Position numbers and translations under genes: made by a program
Shown here: piece after piece, positions 45,423 through 53,289 of the stretch
Layout of the letters: the number at the start of each line of letters is the position of its first letter
Numbering within the stretch: position 1 is the first letter of the stretch
Notes under the pieces: generated by a model
The model's database searches: none
The model's input: the letters and a program-made list of their open reading frames with translations, nothing else
What the model was told of the DNA's origin: nothing
Assembly: GCF_037977055.1 (NCBI RefSeq)
Contig: NZ_CP150274.1
Coordinates: 5,766,001-5,830,000, forward strand
Direction: 5' to 3'
DNA length: 64,000 nucleotides
From: Paenibacillus sp. FSL K6-1096
GTDB taxonomy: Bacteria > Bacillota > Bacilli > Paenibacillales > Paenibacillaceae

Positions 45423-45547
45423 GGACTGAGATTCCGTTATCTTGATTTTCCGGGGCCTGAAACAGGCGTGTTCAGTGTAATAAAGGAATCTGAGTCCAGT
45501 TGGCGGGCAGATACTCCTGATTTTCCGGAATAGCGGAATTTCAGTCC
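45423..45547. repeat. Three copies of an 18-base motif, one forward and two inverted
   Basis: GGACTGAGATTCCGTTAT (45423-45440, plus), and on the minus strand GGACTCAGATTCCTTTAT (45497-45480) and GGACTGAAATTCCGCTAT (45547-45530). The first and third copies can form a large stem. This looks like a non-coding dispersed palindromic element of the host genome. Confidence 0.6.
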
Positions 45548-45866
45548 ACCACTTCATGCTGACAGAGACCATTCTCCCAAGAAAAATACATAAAATTCCT
45601 ATTAACAGACTGCCTAAAAGCTAATTCTCACCCTTGAATCTTGCTATATCTTAATTGAACAGGATTTGCGAGGAAATCGCAGCAATTGAAACGACGGGCA
45701 TCCTTTTGTTCCCGCTTAAGCCGTGTTTTTTCCGAAAAAACAGGGAAAACGGAGGTTTCTCCCCTTTGCCGCATTAAATTAGGGATGATAAACTGCTTAA
45801 AGTCCCTAAATTGGAAGCGCTAAAAAATGAGAGTTCACGTGTTAATAGCTGCTGCCAGGGGGACTC
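45548..45866. other. Non-coding region with a weak candidate promoter
   Basis: No gene seen. A candidate promoter TTGCCG (45766-45771), 17 bases, TAAACT (45789-45794) overlaps an inverted repeat TTAGGGA/TCCCTAA (45779-45809). TTTTTTC-C-GAAAAAA near 45726-45740 could be a small hairpin. Confidence 0.35.
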
Positions 45867-45942
45867 AGTTTATGCTTACGAAGCAAGCTTTACTTCGTAA
45901 AGCCAAGTTTATGCTTACGAAGCGAGCTTTACTTCGTAAAGC
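45867..45942 (+). repeat. Tandem 37-base hairpin repeat before the ABC exporter
   Basis: Copies at 45867-45903 and 45906-45942 differ at one base (period 39). Each contains CTTACGAAG and CTTCGTAAAG, which pair around an AAGCTT-containing loop. The second right arm ends four bases before the AAGGAGG of the exporter gene, so the RNA hairpins may affect its translation. Confidence 0.75.
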
Positions 45943-45958
45943 TTTAAGGAGGAGAGAT

Positions 45959-47728
45959 ATGGATGTTCTCAGGCAACTGCGGGGCTTTTATCGGGAGAAG
46001 CTGCATTATTTAATTCTGTCGATTATCTGTTTGGCGGCCGCAACTGCAGTGGGGCTTATTACCCCCAATTTGTTAAGGAAATTGATTGATGACGTTATTG
46101 TTCCCCTAAAGTTTGCTGAGGTGCCCGTACTCGCTCTTAGTGTGCTTGCTGTTATTTTTGTCAAAGCGTGTCTGCAGTTTGCCCATGGCTTCTTCGGCGG
46201 GCGGCTGGGGAATTTCCTGGCTTACCGGCTGCGCAATGCCTGTTATGAGAAGCTGCAATTTCTGTCCTTCCGGTATTATGATACCGCGAAGACAGGCGAC
46301 CTGATGTCCCGGCTGACCGGGGACCTGGAAGCGATCCGGATGTTCATCGGCTTCGGCTTCGCCCAATTGCTGAATGTATTTTTCATGGTGATGTTCGGCT
46401 CCATTATGATGTTTACTATCAACTGGAAGCTGACATTGGTTACGCTGATTACGATGCCGTTTCTGGCGATGGTTGCCTTTAAGTTTGAATCCAAGATTCA
46501 TCCGGCCTTTCAGGAGATGCGCCTGGCGTTAAGTTCCCTGACAACGGCTGTACAGGAGAATGTCACCGGGGTGAGAACGGTCAAATCGTTTGCCAGAGAA
46601 GGCTACGAGGTTGAGAAATTCTCACACCGTAATGAACGTTATAAGGATAACCAGATTTTTGCGGCTGAGCTGTGGAGCAAGTTCTTCCCGGTCATGGAGC
46701 TGCTGGCTTCGGTCAGTGTTGCAATATTGCTCGGGGTCGGCGGTACGCTGGTCATTAACAAGCAGATGTCGCTGGGCGAGCTCGTTGCCTTCTTCAGCCT
46801 GATCTGGTACATCATCGGTCCGGTATGGGGGCTCGGGTTCCATATCAACAACTATACCCAGTCCAAGGCCTCGGGTGAGCGTGTACTGGAGGTGCTGAAT
46901 CAGCCGATCGATGTGAAGGATAAAGAAGGTGCAAAAGAGCTTGTGCCGACTGATGTGAAGGGCGAGGTTGAATTCGACCATGTGACCTTTGCATACGGGA
47001 ATAAAATGCCGGCGGTCAAGGATATTCACTTCCATGCCGCGCCGGGTGCGGTTATCGGCTTCCTTGGGGGAACCGGGTCCGGCAAATCTACTATCACCCA
47101 GCTGATGATGCGGGCCTATGATGTGAACCAGGGGAGCATCAAGCTCGATGGCGTGGACATCCGCGAGTTCCAGGTCCGCAGTCTGCGCTCACAGATCTCG
47201 ACGGTATTCCAGGAGACGTTCCTGTTCTCCTCCTCCATCCGCAACAATATCTCCTATGGGCTCAAAAATGTCAGCATGGACGAGATTATCCGTGCCGCCG
47301 AGCTGGCGAAGGCCCATGACTTCATAATGGAGATGCCTGAAGGCTATGACACGGTGGTCGGGGAGCGCGGCATGGGTCTCTCCGGCGGCCAGAAGCAGCG
47401 GATCGCGATTGCCCGGGCGCTGCTGAAGAATCCGCGGATTCTTATTCTGGATGATGCCACCAGTGCGGTGGATATGGAGACCGAGCATGAGATTCAGGCC
47501 GGATTCCAGGAGGTTATGCGCGGGCGGACGACGCTGATTATTGCCCACCGGATCTCCTCCCTGCGCCATGCCGACCAGATCATCGTAATGAATGAAGGCA
47601 AGATGGTCCAGCAGGGCACCCATCAGGAATTGATTGAGGTTCCCGGACCTTACCAGGATGTGTACCGGATTCAGTACGCCGACTATCTGTCCAGGGTAAA
47701 TGACCGAGAGGCAGGTGATCCGGCATGA
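45959..47728 (+). CDS. Heterodimeric ABC exporter subunit (degenerate catalytic Glu)
   Basis: Half-transporter of 589 aa: six-helix membrane domain (about 1-320) fused to an ATPase domain (about 335-580). Walker A is GGTGSGKST, signature LSGGQKQR, Walker B ILILD followed by D rather than the catalytic E (ILDDATSAVD). The ATG at 45959 follows AAGGAGG; the open frame extends to 45827 through the tandem repeats and is not likely to be translated. It overlaps the partner gene in ATGA. It probably exports drugs or lipids, as BmrC/BmrD-like pairs do. Confidence 0.92.
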   Translation: MDVLRQLRGFYREKLHYLILSIICLAAATAVGLITPNLLRKLIDDVIVPLKFAEVPVLALSVLAVIFVKACLQFAHGFFGGRLGNFLAYRLRNACYEKLQFLSFRYYDTAKTGDLMSRLTGDLEAIRMFIGFGFAQLLNVFFMVMFGSIMMFTINWKLTLVTLITMPFLAMVAFKFESKIHPAFQEMRLALSSLTTAVQENVTGVRTVKSFAREGYEVEKFSHRNERYKDNQIFAAELWSKFFPVMELLASVSVAILLGVGGTLVINKQMSLGELVAFFSLIWYIIGPVWGLGFHINNYTQSKASGERVLEVLNQPIDVKDKEGAKELVPTDVKGEVEFDHVTFAYGNKMPAVKDIHFHAAPGAVIGFLGGTGSGKSTITQLMMRAYDVNQGSIKLDGVDIREFQVRSLRSQISTVFQETFLFSSSIRNNISYGLKNVSMDEIIRAAELAKAHDFIMEMPEGYDTVVGERGMGLSGGQKQRIAIARALLKNPRILILDDATSAVDMETEHEIQAGFQEVMRGRTTLIIAHRISSLRHADQIIVMNEGKMVQQGTHQELIEVPGPYQDVYRIQYADYLSRVNDREAGDPA

Positions 47729-49593
47729 GTCTTGAGACCTCCAAGCAGACCGCTAACGGTGCAGCAGGAGCTAAGAACGGCAAGGCAGAAGAGCAGACGC
47801 TGGAAGAACGCTTCATCTATAAGGATGATGATGTAATTGATAAGGCTTTTGACTGGAAGCAGTTCATCCGCCTGTTCAGTTATATGAAGCCTTATGCGAA
47901 GCAGATGCTGCCGCTGGTCTCGGTTATGATGATTCTGGGGACGATTACCAAGCTTACGGTTCCGTTCCTGACCAGTATGGCAATCGACAAAGCGATAGCT
48001 CCCAAAGAGGGGAATCCCAGCCTGACCCTGCTCTACACGTTGACGGCCTGTGTCATTATCCTGTATCTGATTCAATGGATCGCCGGTGTGTACCGGATTA
48101 AATACACGAATGTGATCGGGCAGCGGGTTATCTATGATCTGCGCTCAGACCTGTTCCGGCATATCCAGAAGCTGTCCTTCAACTTCTTCGATAAACGACC
48201 TGCCGGATCGGTGCTGGTCCGGGTGACCAATGATATTAACTCGCTGCAGGACCTGTTCACCAACGGGGTGGTCAATCTGATGATTGACTGCGTACAGCTC
48301 TTCGGGATTATGATTATTCTGCTGCTGATTAACTGGAAGCTGGGGCTTGCGGTGATGGTTACCGTGCCGATTATGTTCCTGATCTCCACCAAGCTGCGGC
48401 AGAGAATTCGTATCGCCTGGCAGGATGTGCGGATGAAGAATTCGCGGATTAACTCCCATCTGAACGAGTCGATTCAGGGAATTCGGGTCACGCAGGCCTA
48501 CACCCAGGAAGAAGAGAATATGCAGTATTTCAATGCAATGAACATGGACAGCCGCAAAGCGTGGAACAAGGCGTCGGCGATGAACCAGGCGTTCGGTCCA
48601 ATCATTGAAGTTACCGGCGGGTTCGGGACGATGATCCTGTTCTGGTTCGGGGCTTATCTGATCCAGTCCGGTGAGCTGACGGTCGGCTTCCTGGTCGCCT
48701 TCAGCAGCTATGTCAGCAACTTCTGGGACCCGATCAACCGGCTGGGACAAATGTACAACCAGCTGCTGGTGGCAATGGCTTCCTCCGAGCGGATCTTCGA
48801 ATATCTTGACGAGCAGCCTGCCGTACAGGATAAGCCGGGGGCAACGCCGCTGGCCAAGATCAAGGGAGACATTCACTTCAATAATGTAGTGTTCGAATAT
48901 GAGAAGGGCCGCGCTGCATTGAAGGGCATCAATCTGGATGTTAAGGCAGGCCAATCCATAGCTCTCGTAGGGCATACCGGCTCCGGCAAAAGCACCATCA
49001 TCAATCTGATCGGCCGGTTCTATGATATCAAGAGCGGCCAGATTACGATTGACGGCCGGGATATCCGCGATGTTACGCTGCAGAGCCTGCGCGAGCAGAT
49101 CGGGATTGTGCTTCAGGATACGTTCATCTTCTCGGGAACGATCCGCGATAATATCCGCTTCGGACGGCTGGATGCCACCGACGAGCAGATTGAAGCAGCG
49201 GCCAAGGCGGTGGACGCTCATGAATTCATCATGAAGCTGCCCCGCGGCTATGATACCGAGGTAGAGGAACGCGGCAGTGCGCTGTCGATGGGACAGCGGC
49301 AGCTGCTCTCCTTCGCCCGGGCGCTGCTGGCCGATCCGCGGATTCTGATTCTGGATGAGGCGACGGCCAGCATTGATACGGAGACGGAGATTAAGATCCA
49401 GGAGGCGCTGAAGCTGCTGCTTCAGGGCCGGACCTCCTTCATCGTAGCCCACCGCCTCTCTACGATCCGCCATGCGGATAAGATTGTGGTGCTGGATCAC
49501 GGCGAGATCAAGGAAGAAGGCAACCATGCCGAGCTGACGAAGCATGACGGCATCTATAACGGCTTAATTGAAGCGCAGTTCCGCTTCCTGTAA
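47725..49593 (+). CDS. Heterodimeric ABC exporter subunit (altered signature)
   Basis: Partner half-transporter (622 aa) with a longer N-terminal tail (about 1-45), a membrane domain (about 50-350) and an ATPase domain (about 370-615). Walker A is GHTGSGKST and Walker B has the catalytic Glu (ILILDEATASID), but the signature is LSMGQ instead of LSGGQ. Together with the first subunit this gives one complete and one degenerate ATP site, as in asymmetric exporters such as BmrCD and TM287/288. A terminator follows. Confidence 0.93.
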   Translation: MSLETSKQTANGAAGAKNGKAEEQTLEERFIYKDDDVIDKAFDWKQFIRLFSYMKPYAKQMLPLVSVMMILGTITKLTVPFLTSMAIDKAIAPKEGNPSLTLLYTLTACVIILYLIQWIAGVYRIKYTNVIGQRVIYDLRSDLFRHIQKLSFNFFDKRPAGSVLVRVTNDINSLQDLFTNGVVNLMIDCVQLFGIMIILLLINWKLGLAVMVTVPIMFLISTKLRQRIRIAWQDVRMKNSRINSHLNESIQGIRVTQAYTQEEENMQYFNAMNMDSRKAWNKASAMNQAFGPIIEVTGGFGTMILFWFGAYLIQSGELTVGFLVAFSSYVSNFWDPINRLGQMYNQLLVAMASSERIFEYLDEQPAVQDKPGATPLAKIKGDIHFNNVVFEYEKGRAALKGINLDVKAGQSIALVGHTGSGKSTIINLIGRFYDIKSGQITIDGRDIRDVTLQSLREQIGIVLQDTFIFSGTIRDNIRFGRLDATDEQIEAAAKAVDAHEFIMKLPRGYDTEVEERGSALSMGQRQLLSFARALLADPRILILDEATASIDTETEIKIQEALKLLLQGRTSFIVAHRLSTIRHADKIVVLDHGEIKEEGNHAELTKHDGIYNGLIEAQFRFL

Positions 49594-49600
49594 GCAGCCT

Positions 49601-49643
49601 AAGCAGCAGCCCGTCCCGGATAAGGGAGGGCTGCTGCTTTTTT
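49601..49643 (+). terminator. Terminator of the ABC exporter operon
   Basis: AAGCAGCAGCCC and GGGCTGCTGCTT with inner CCC/GGG, ending in TTTTTT. Confidence 0.9.
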
Positions 49644-49656
49644 GCTGTCTGCATGG

Positions 49657-49905
49657 CTACCGCCGTTTCCTGCCGGGCTTTCCGCTGACCCGAACCTCCA
49701 GCAGCTGCGCGCTGATCTCCTGCTGCCAGACTTCGTCCTGCGTATCTGCTGCCAGCAGCCCTTCCATATGCAGCCTCGCCATCTCCCAGCAATAGACGGT
49801 GTTGACATGCAGGCAGTACTGAAGCTCATCCTGCTCTGCCGCCGCCAGCGGGCGTTTCAGACTAAGGGTGTACAGCTCAGCCAGGCGCTGATGAACCGCA
49901 AGCAT
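49657..49905 (-). CDS. Small conserved hypothetical protein
   Basis: An 82-aa protein (starts MLAVHQRLAELYTL; central LQYCLHVNTVYCWEMARLHM) resembling a short family seen in Paenibacillus (DUF7667-like, from memory). Predicted largely helical, with a basic C-terminus. GGAGGG lies five bases before the ATG. Function unknown. It converges with the exporter operon. Confidence 0.65.
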   Translation of the reverse strand: MLAVHQRLAELYTLSLKRPLAAAEQDELQYCLHVNTVYCWEMARLHMEGLLAADTQDEVWQQEISAQLLEVRVSGKPGRKRR

Positions 49906-50043
49906 ACCATCCCTCCTCAGGTAGTATTGTGGGAGCAGGCATCACAGGCGCTGTCCGCACGGAATATCTGTTATCAGCGTAGCCCTGCCGCCGGGATTTC
50001 AAACCGGATAGCGGAGGAGTTCTATTTTTTCGGACAAAGGGGC

Positions 50044-50071
50044 TTGAAATCGCTTTTATTTGTGCTACAAT
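50044..50071 (+). promoter_or_regulatory. Promoter of the licT leader
   Basis: TTGAAA (50044-50049), 16 bases, TACAAT (50066-50071) with an extended TG. Confidence 0.7.
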
Positions 50072-50083
50072 AACAGTAATACA

Positions 50084-50169
50084 GGATTGTGACCGGTAAC
50101 GCGGGCAATGCCTAAGCTGATTCGAGTATCATTTTATGAATGATATTGGAATTAACTTAGGCTTTTTTT
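50084..50169 (+). promoter_or_regulatory. RAT antiterminator and overlapping terminator before licT
   Basis: GGATTGTGACCGGTAACGCG (start 50084) continuing through GGCAATGCC matches the ribonucleic antiterminator pattern bound by LicT-type proteins. Its 3' end overlaps GCCTAAG (50110-50116), the left arm of a terminator closed by CTTAGGC (50156-50162) and seven Ts. Binding of the protein would stabilise the RAT and prevent termination, so licT is autoregulated. Confidence 0.85.
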
Positions 50170-50200
50170 GTACAATCTATGGTGAGGAGGTGAAATAGAG

Positions 50201-51046
50201 ATGATCATCGAGAAGGTGCTGAACAACAATGTGCTGCTGACGAAGAACCGGAAGGGCAAAGAAGTCATCGTCATGGGCCGGGGGATTTCCTTCAACAAGG
50301 TTGCGGGCGATTATGTCGATCCGGCCAAGGTGGATAAGATCTTCCTGCTGAACGAGAATGAATTCACCGCCAGGCTGACGGAGCTGCTGAATGAGATTCC
50401 GGTGACTCATCTGGAGCTGGCGAGCGAAATTGTTGCTTATGCCAATGAAGTGCTGGGTACAGAGCTGAGCGATAATCTCTACCTGACACTGACCGATCAT
50501 ATTCATTTTGCGCTGCAGCGGTTCGAGAAGGGCATCAAGCTCAAGAATGCGATGCTGTTTGAGATCAAGCGCTTCTACCACAAGGAGTTCGCCATCGGCC
50601 TGGACGCTCTGAAGATTATCGAGCAGGCTACCGGATTCGCGCTTGGGGAAGATGAGGCCGGATTCATTGCTCTGCATCTGGTGAACGCCAGACTGGACGG
50701 CAATGAGGTCAGATCGACCATCAAGATGACAGAGATTGTCCAGAATATTCTGAATATCGTTACCTATCATTACAAGGTGGTGCTGGATGAGACTTCGCTG
50801 AACTATTCGCGGTTCCTGACCCATCTGCAGTATTTCTCCATGCGGGTGCTGAAGAAGGAGACGAATAACAGCGGCGAGGAATTTCTGTATAATCAGGTGA
50901 AGCAGACGTATGTCAAGGCTTTTGAATGTGTGGGCAAAATTAATGATTATCTGGAGAGCTCCTACGGCCAGAGCCTCAGCAAGGATGAATACGTCTACCT
51001 GACCATTCATATCCAGCGGGTAACAGAGCGCAATAGCCTGGAATAG
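50201..51046 (+). CDS. licT: LicT/BglG-family transcription antiterminator
   Basis: RNA-binding antiterminator (281 aa). Domain order: CAT RNA-binding domain (about 1-57; starts MIIEKVLNNNVLLTKNRKGK), PRD1 (about 65-170; His in LTDHIHFAL) and PRD2 (about 171-281; His in FIALHLVNARL). PTS-dependent phosphorylation of PRD histidines controls activity: BglP inhibits through PRD1 and HPr activates through PRD2 in the Bacillus model. GAGGAGG precedes the ATG. Matching RAT leaders lie upstream of this gene and of bglP, which it should control. Confidence 0.93.
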   Translation: MIIEKVLNNNVLLTKNRKGKEVIVMGRGISFNKVAGDYVDPAKVDKIFLLNENEFTARLTELLNEIPVTHLELASEIVAYANEVLGTELSDNLYLTLTDHIHFALQRFEKGIKLKNAMLFEIKRFYHKEFAIGLDALKIIEQATGFALGEDEAGFIALHLVNARLDGNEVRSTIKMTEIVQNILNIVTYHYKVVLDETSLNYSRFLTHLQYFSMRVLKKETNNSGEEFLYNQVKQTYVKAFECVGKINDYLESSYGQSLSKDEYVYLTIHIQRVTERNSLE

Positions 51047-51093
51047 CTATCACTTAAGCATCATCATCATAACTTCATATGATCATAAGTACA

Positions 51094-51185
51094 GGGTGTA
51101 ACTGGTCATGCAGGCAAAACCTGAACTGACGGCAAAAAAGCGTTCATTTGACGCCTTCTTTTGCCTTGAGTTCAGGTTTTTCTTG
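51094..51185 (+). promoter_or_regulatory. RAT antiterminator and terminator before bglP
   Basis: GGGTGTAACTGGTCATGCAG (start 51094) followed by GCAAAACC fits the RAT pattern and overlaps AAAACCTGAACT (51116-51127), which pairs with AGTTCAGGTTTT (51169-51180) and runs into TTTTTCTTG. Inner GGCAAAA/TTTTGCC pairing strengthens the terminator. A TATGAT -10 candidate is at 51078-51083. Confidence 0.85.
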
Positions 51186-51266
51186 TTTGCAGAGGGGAAA
51201 GATATTATCTGCTGGCATATTCCGCCTCTGCAACGTATCAATACTTACAGACAAGGAGCAAATCCA

Positions 51267-53129
51267 ATGAGTAACAAAGACTTATCCAAACAAATTATTA
51301 CACTTGTCGGCGGGGATGATAATGTGAATTCTGTATTCCATTGTGCCACACGTCTCCGGTTCAAGCTGAAGGATAGCGGCAAGGCCAATAAAGCGGCGCT
51401 GGAAAAAACGCCCGGAGTCATCACCGTAGTCGAGAGCAGCGGGCAGTTCCAGGTGGTCATCGGCAACAATGTCAGCCAGGTGTTCGAGCAGATCATGAAG
51501 GAAACCTCGCTTCAGGACGCGGAGAAAAGCGGCAGTGAGGAGAGCTCGGAAAGCACCGGCATCCTCGGTAAAGCAGTCGATATCATTTCAAGCATCTTCT
51601 CGCCGATTCTTGGAGCGCTGGCCGGAGCGGGGATTCTCAAAGGCCTGCTGGCCCTGATTCTGTCGCTGGAATGGATCAGTGCCGAGAGCGGGACATACAT
51701 GATTCTCAATGCGGCCTCGGACAGTGTGTTCTATTTCCTGCCGCTCTTCCTCGCGGTTACATCAGCGCGCAAATTCAAGGCGAACCAGTTTGTGTCCCTT
51801 GCCGTTGCCGGAGCGTTGATCTATCCCAAGGTCATTGAAGCGGTTGGCTCGCCGGATGCCCTGAATTTCCTGGGTATCAAAATCGTGCTGATCAACTACT
51901 CCTCCAGCGTCATTCCGATTATTCTGGCGGTATGGGTGCAATCGTATGTGGAACGCTGGTTCCGTTCGTTCATTCACGAGTCGGTCCGCAATATTCTCGT
52001 GCCCATGTTCGCGCTGCTGATTGTCATTCCGCTGACGTTCCTGGCGTTCGGGCCTGTAGGCTCGCTGATCAGTGACGGTCTGGCTTCCGGTTATACCTGG
52101 CTGTACAATCTTAGTCCGCTGGTCGCCGGGGCGATTGCCGGGGCGTTCTGGCAAGTCTTCGTCATCTTCGGGGTTCACTGGGGCTTCGTGCCGATTATGC
52201 TAAGCAATATTGCGACTCTGGGACAGGATACGATGCTGCCGATTCTAAGTGCTGCCGTGCTGTCGCAGGCCGGGGCGGTGTTCGGGGTATTCCTGAAAAC
52301 AAGAAATACGCAGCTGAAGGCGCTGGCCGGTTCATCCACATTGTCAGCCATCTTCGGGATTACGGAGCCGACAATCTATGGCGTTACCCTCAAGCTCAAA
52401 AAACCGTTCATCTACGCCTGCATCTCCGGGGCGGTCGGCGGTGCTATTATTGCCGCAGGCGGCGCAAGAGCCTTATCCTTCTCCCTGCCGGGCCTGCTGG
52501 CCTTGCCGACTTATTTCGGCACCGGCTTTGTCTGGGTTGTCATTGGTATCCTTGTAGCCTTTGTGCTGGCGGCTGTGCTGGTACTGGTGCTTGGCTATAC
52601 CGAGCCGGAGGCTGCGGCAGAGTCTTCAGCTAATCCGGCCGGAACTGCCGCCAGCACTGCTCCGACAGTGATTGCTAAAGAACTGGTTGTCAGTCCGTTG
52701 GCCGGAACGCTGCAGCCGCTGAAGAATCTGCCGGATGAAGCCTTCGCTTCCGGGGCTATGGGTCAAGGCATTGTTATTGAGCCTTCTTCGGGCCGGCTGA
52801 CCTCACCGGTGAGCGGAACAGTGACTACCGTCTTCCCGACCGGTCATGCCATTGGCATTACCTCGGATAACGGGGCCGAGCTGCTGATTCATATCGGCGT
52901 CAATACGGTGAAGCTCAAGGGACAGCATTTCAATAAAATTGCCAAGGAAGGCGACCGGGTGGAGCAGGGCCAGCTATTGCTGGAGTTCGATGTGGAGGCC
53001 ATCCGTGCCGCCGGATTCGTCACCGCGACTCCAGTGATTGTAACCAACTCGGCGCAGTACCTTGACGTGCTGAAGAGTACAGCAACGGAAATAACCAGCG
53101 GTGATCTGCTGCTGACGCTCATCCGGTAG
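51267..53129 (+). CDS. bglP: Beta-glucoside PTS transporter EIIBCA (BglP-like)
   Basis: Membrane permease and phosphotransferase (620 aa) taking up and phosphorylating beta-glucosides. EIIB domain (about 1-90) with phospho-Cys26 in FHCATRLRFK; the strand GVITVVESSGQFQVVIGN is typical of the beta-glucoside group. EIIC membrane domain (about 105-450) with GITEPTIYGV. EIIA domain (about 475-615) with LTSPVSGTV and active His in LLIHIGVNTV. ATG 51267 has AAGGAG eight bases upstream; the frame open to 51108 overlaps the RAT leader. No phospho-beta-glucosidase (bglH) gene follows. Confidence 0.92.
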   Translation: MSNKDLSKQIITLVGGDDNVNSVFHCATRLRFKLKDSGKANKAALEKTPGVITVVESSGQFQVVIGNNVSQVFEQIMKETSLQDAEKSGSEESSESTGILGKAVDIISSIFSPILGALAGAGILKGLLALILSLEWISAESGTYMILNAASDSVFYFLPLFLAVTSARKFKANQFVSLAVAGALIYPKVIEAVGSPDALNFLGIKIVLINYSSSVIPIILAVWVQSYVERWFRSFIHESVRNILVPMFALLIVIPLTFLAFGPVGSLISDGLASGYTWLYNLSPLVAGAIAGAFWQVFVIFGVHWGFVPIMLSNIATLGQDTMLPILSAAVLSQAGAVFGVFLKTRNTQLKALAGSSTLSAIFGITEPTIYGVTLKLKKPFIYACISGAVGGAIIAAGGARALSFSLPGLLALPTYFGTGFVWVVIGILVAFVLAAVLVLVLGYTEPEAAAESSANPAGTAASTAPTVIAKELVVSPLAGTLQPLKNLPDEAFASGAMGQGIVIEPSSGRLTSPVSGTVTTVFPTGHAIGITSDNGAELLIHIGVNTVKLKGQHFNKIAKEGDRVEQGQLLLEFDVEAIRAAGFVTATPVIVTNSAQYLDVLKSTATEITSGDLLLTLIR

Positions 53130-53149
53130 CATCTATATAATACTTTACT

Positions 53150-53189
53150 TCAAGCAGTGCTTCTGCGTCAGCGCAGGGGTGCTGCTTGA
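53150..53189 (+). terminator. Probable terminator after bglP
   Basis: TCAAGCAG/CTGCTTGA outer stem with inner CTGCG/CGCAG, then TCTGTTT. The T tract is weak. Confidence 0.55.
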
Positions 53190-53256
53190 TCTGTTTCTGG
53201 ATCTGTTTATGAAGCCAGCGGATTTGCCAGAGAAGGGATTTCACTTTAGAATGTAG

Positions 53257-53271
53257 TGAGAACTATTCTCA
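53257..53271 (+). promoter_or_regulatory. Fur box before the Btr-like regulator
   Basis: TGAGAACTATTCTCA is an inverted repeat matching 11 of 14 positions of the 7-1-7 Fur consensus TGATAATNATTATCA. It sits 19 bases before the ATG. Confidence 0.65.
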
Positions 53272-53289
53272 AATGGAGGGTCCACAATT

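Noticed and set aside
45827..45958. N-terminal extension of the ABC exporter
   Set aside because: It translates the tandem hairpin repeats into a duplicated basic peptide, and a strong ribosome site precedes the ATG at 45959.
48145..49545. 466-codon minus-strand frame inside the ABC exporter
   Set aside because: Antisense shadow of a clear ATPase gene, with no ribosome site and atypical composition.
51108..51266. N-terminal extension of BglP
   Set aside because: It overlaps the RAT and terminator leader, and AAGGAG precedes the ATG at 51267.
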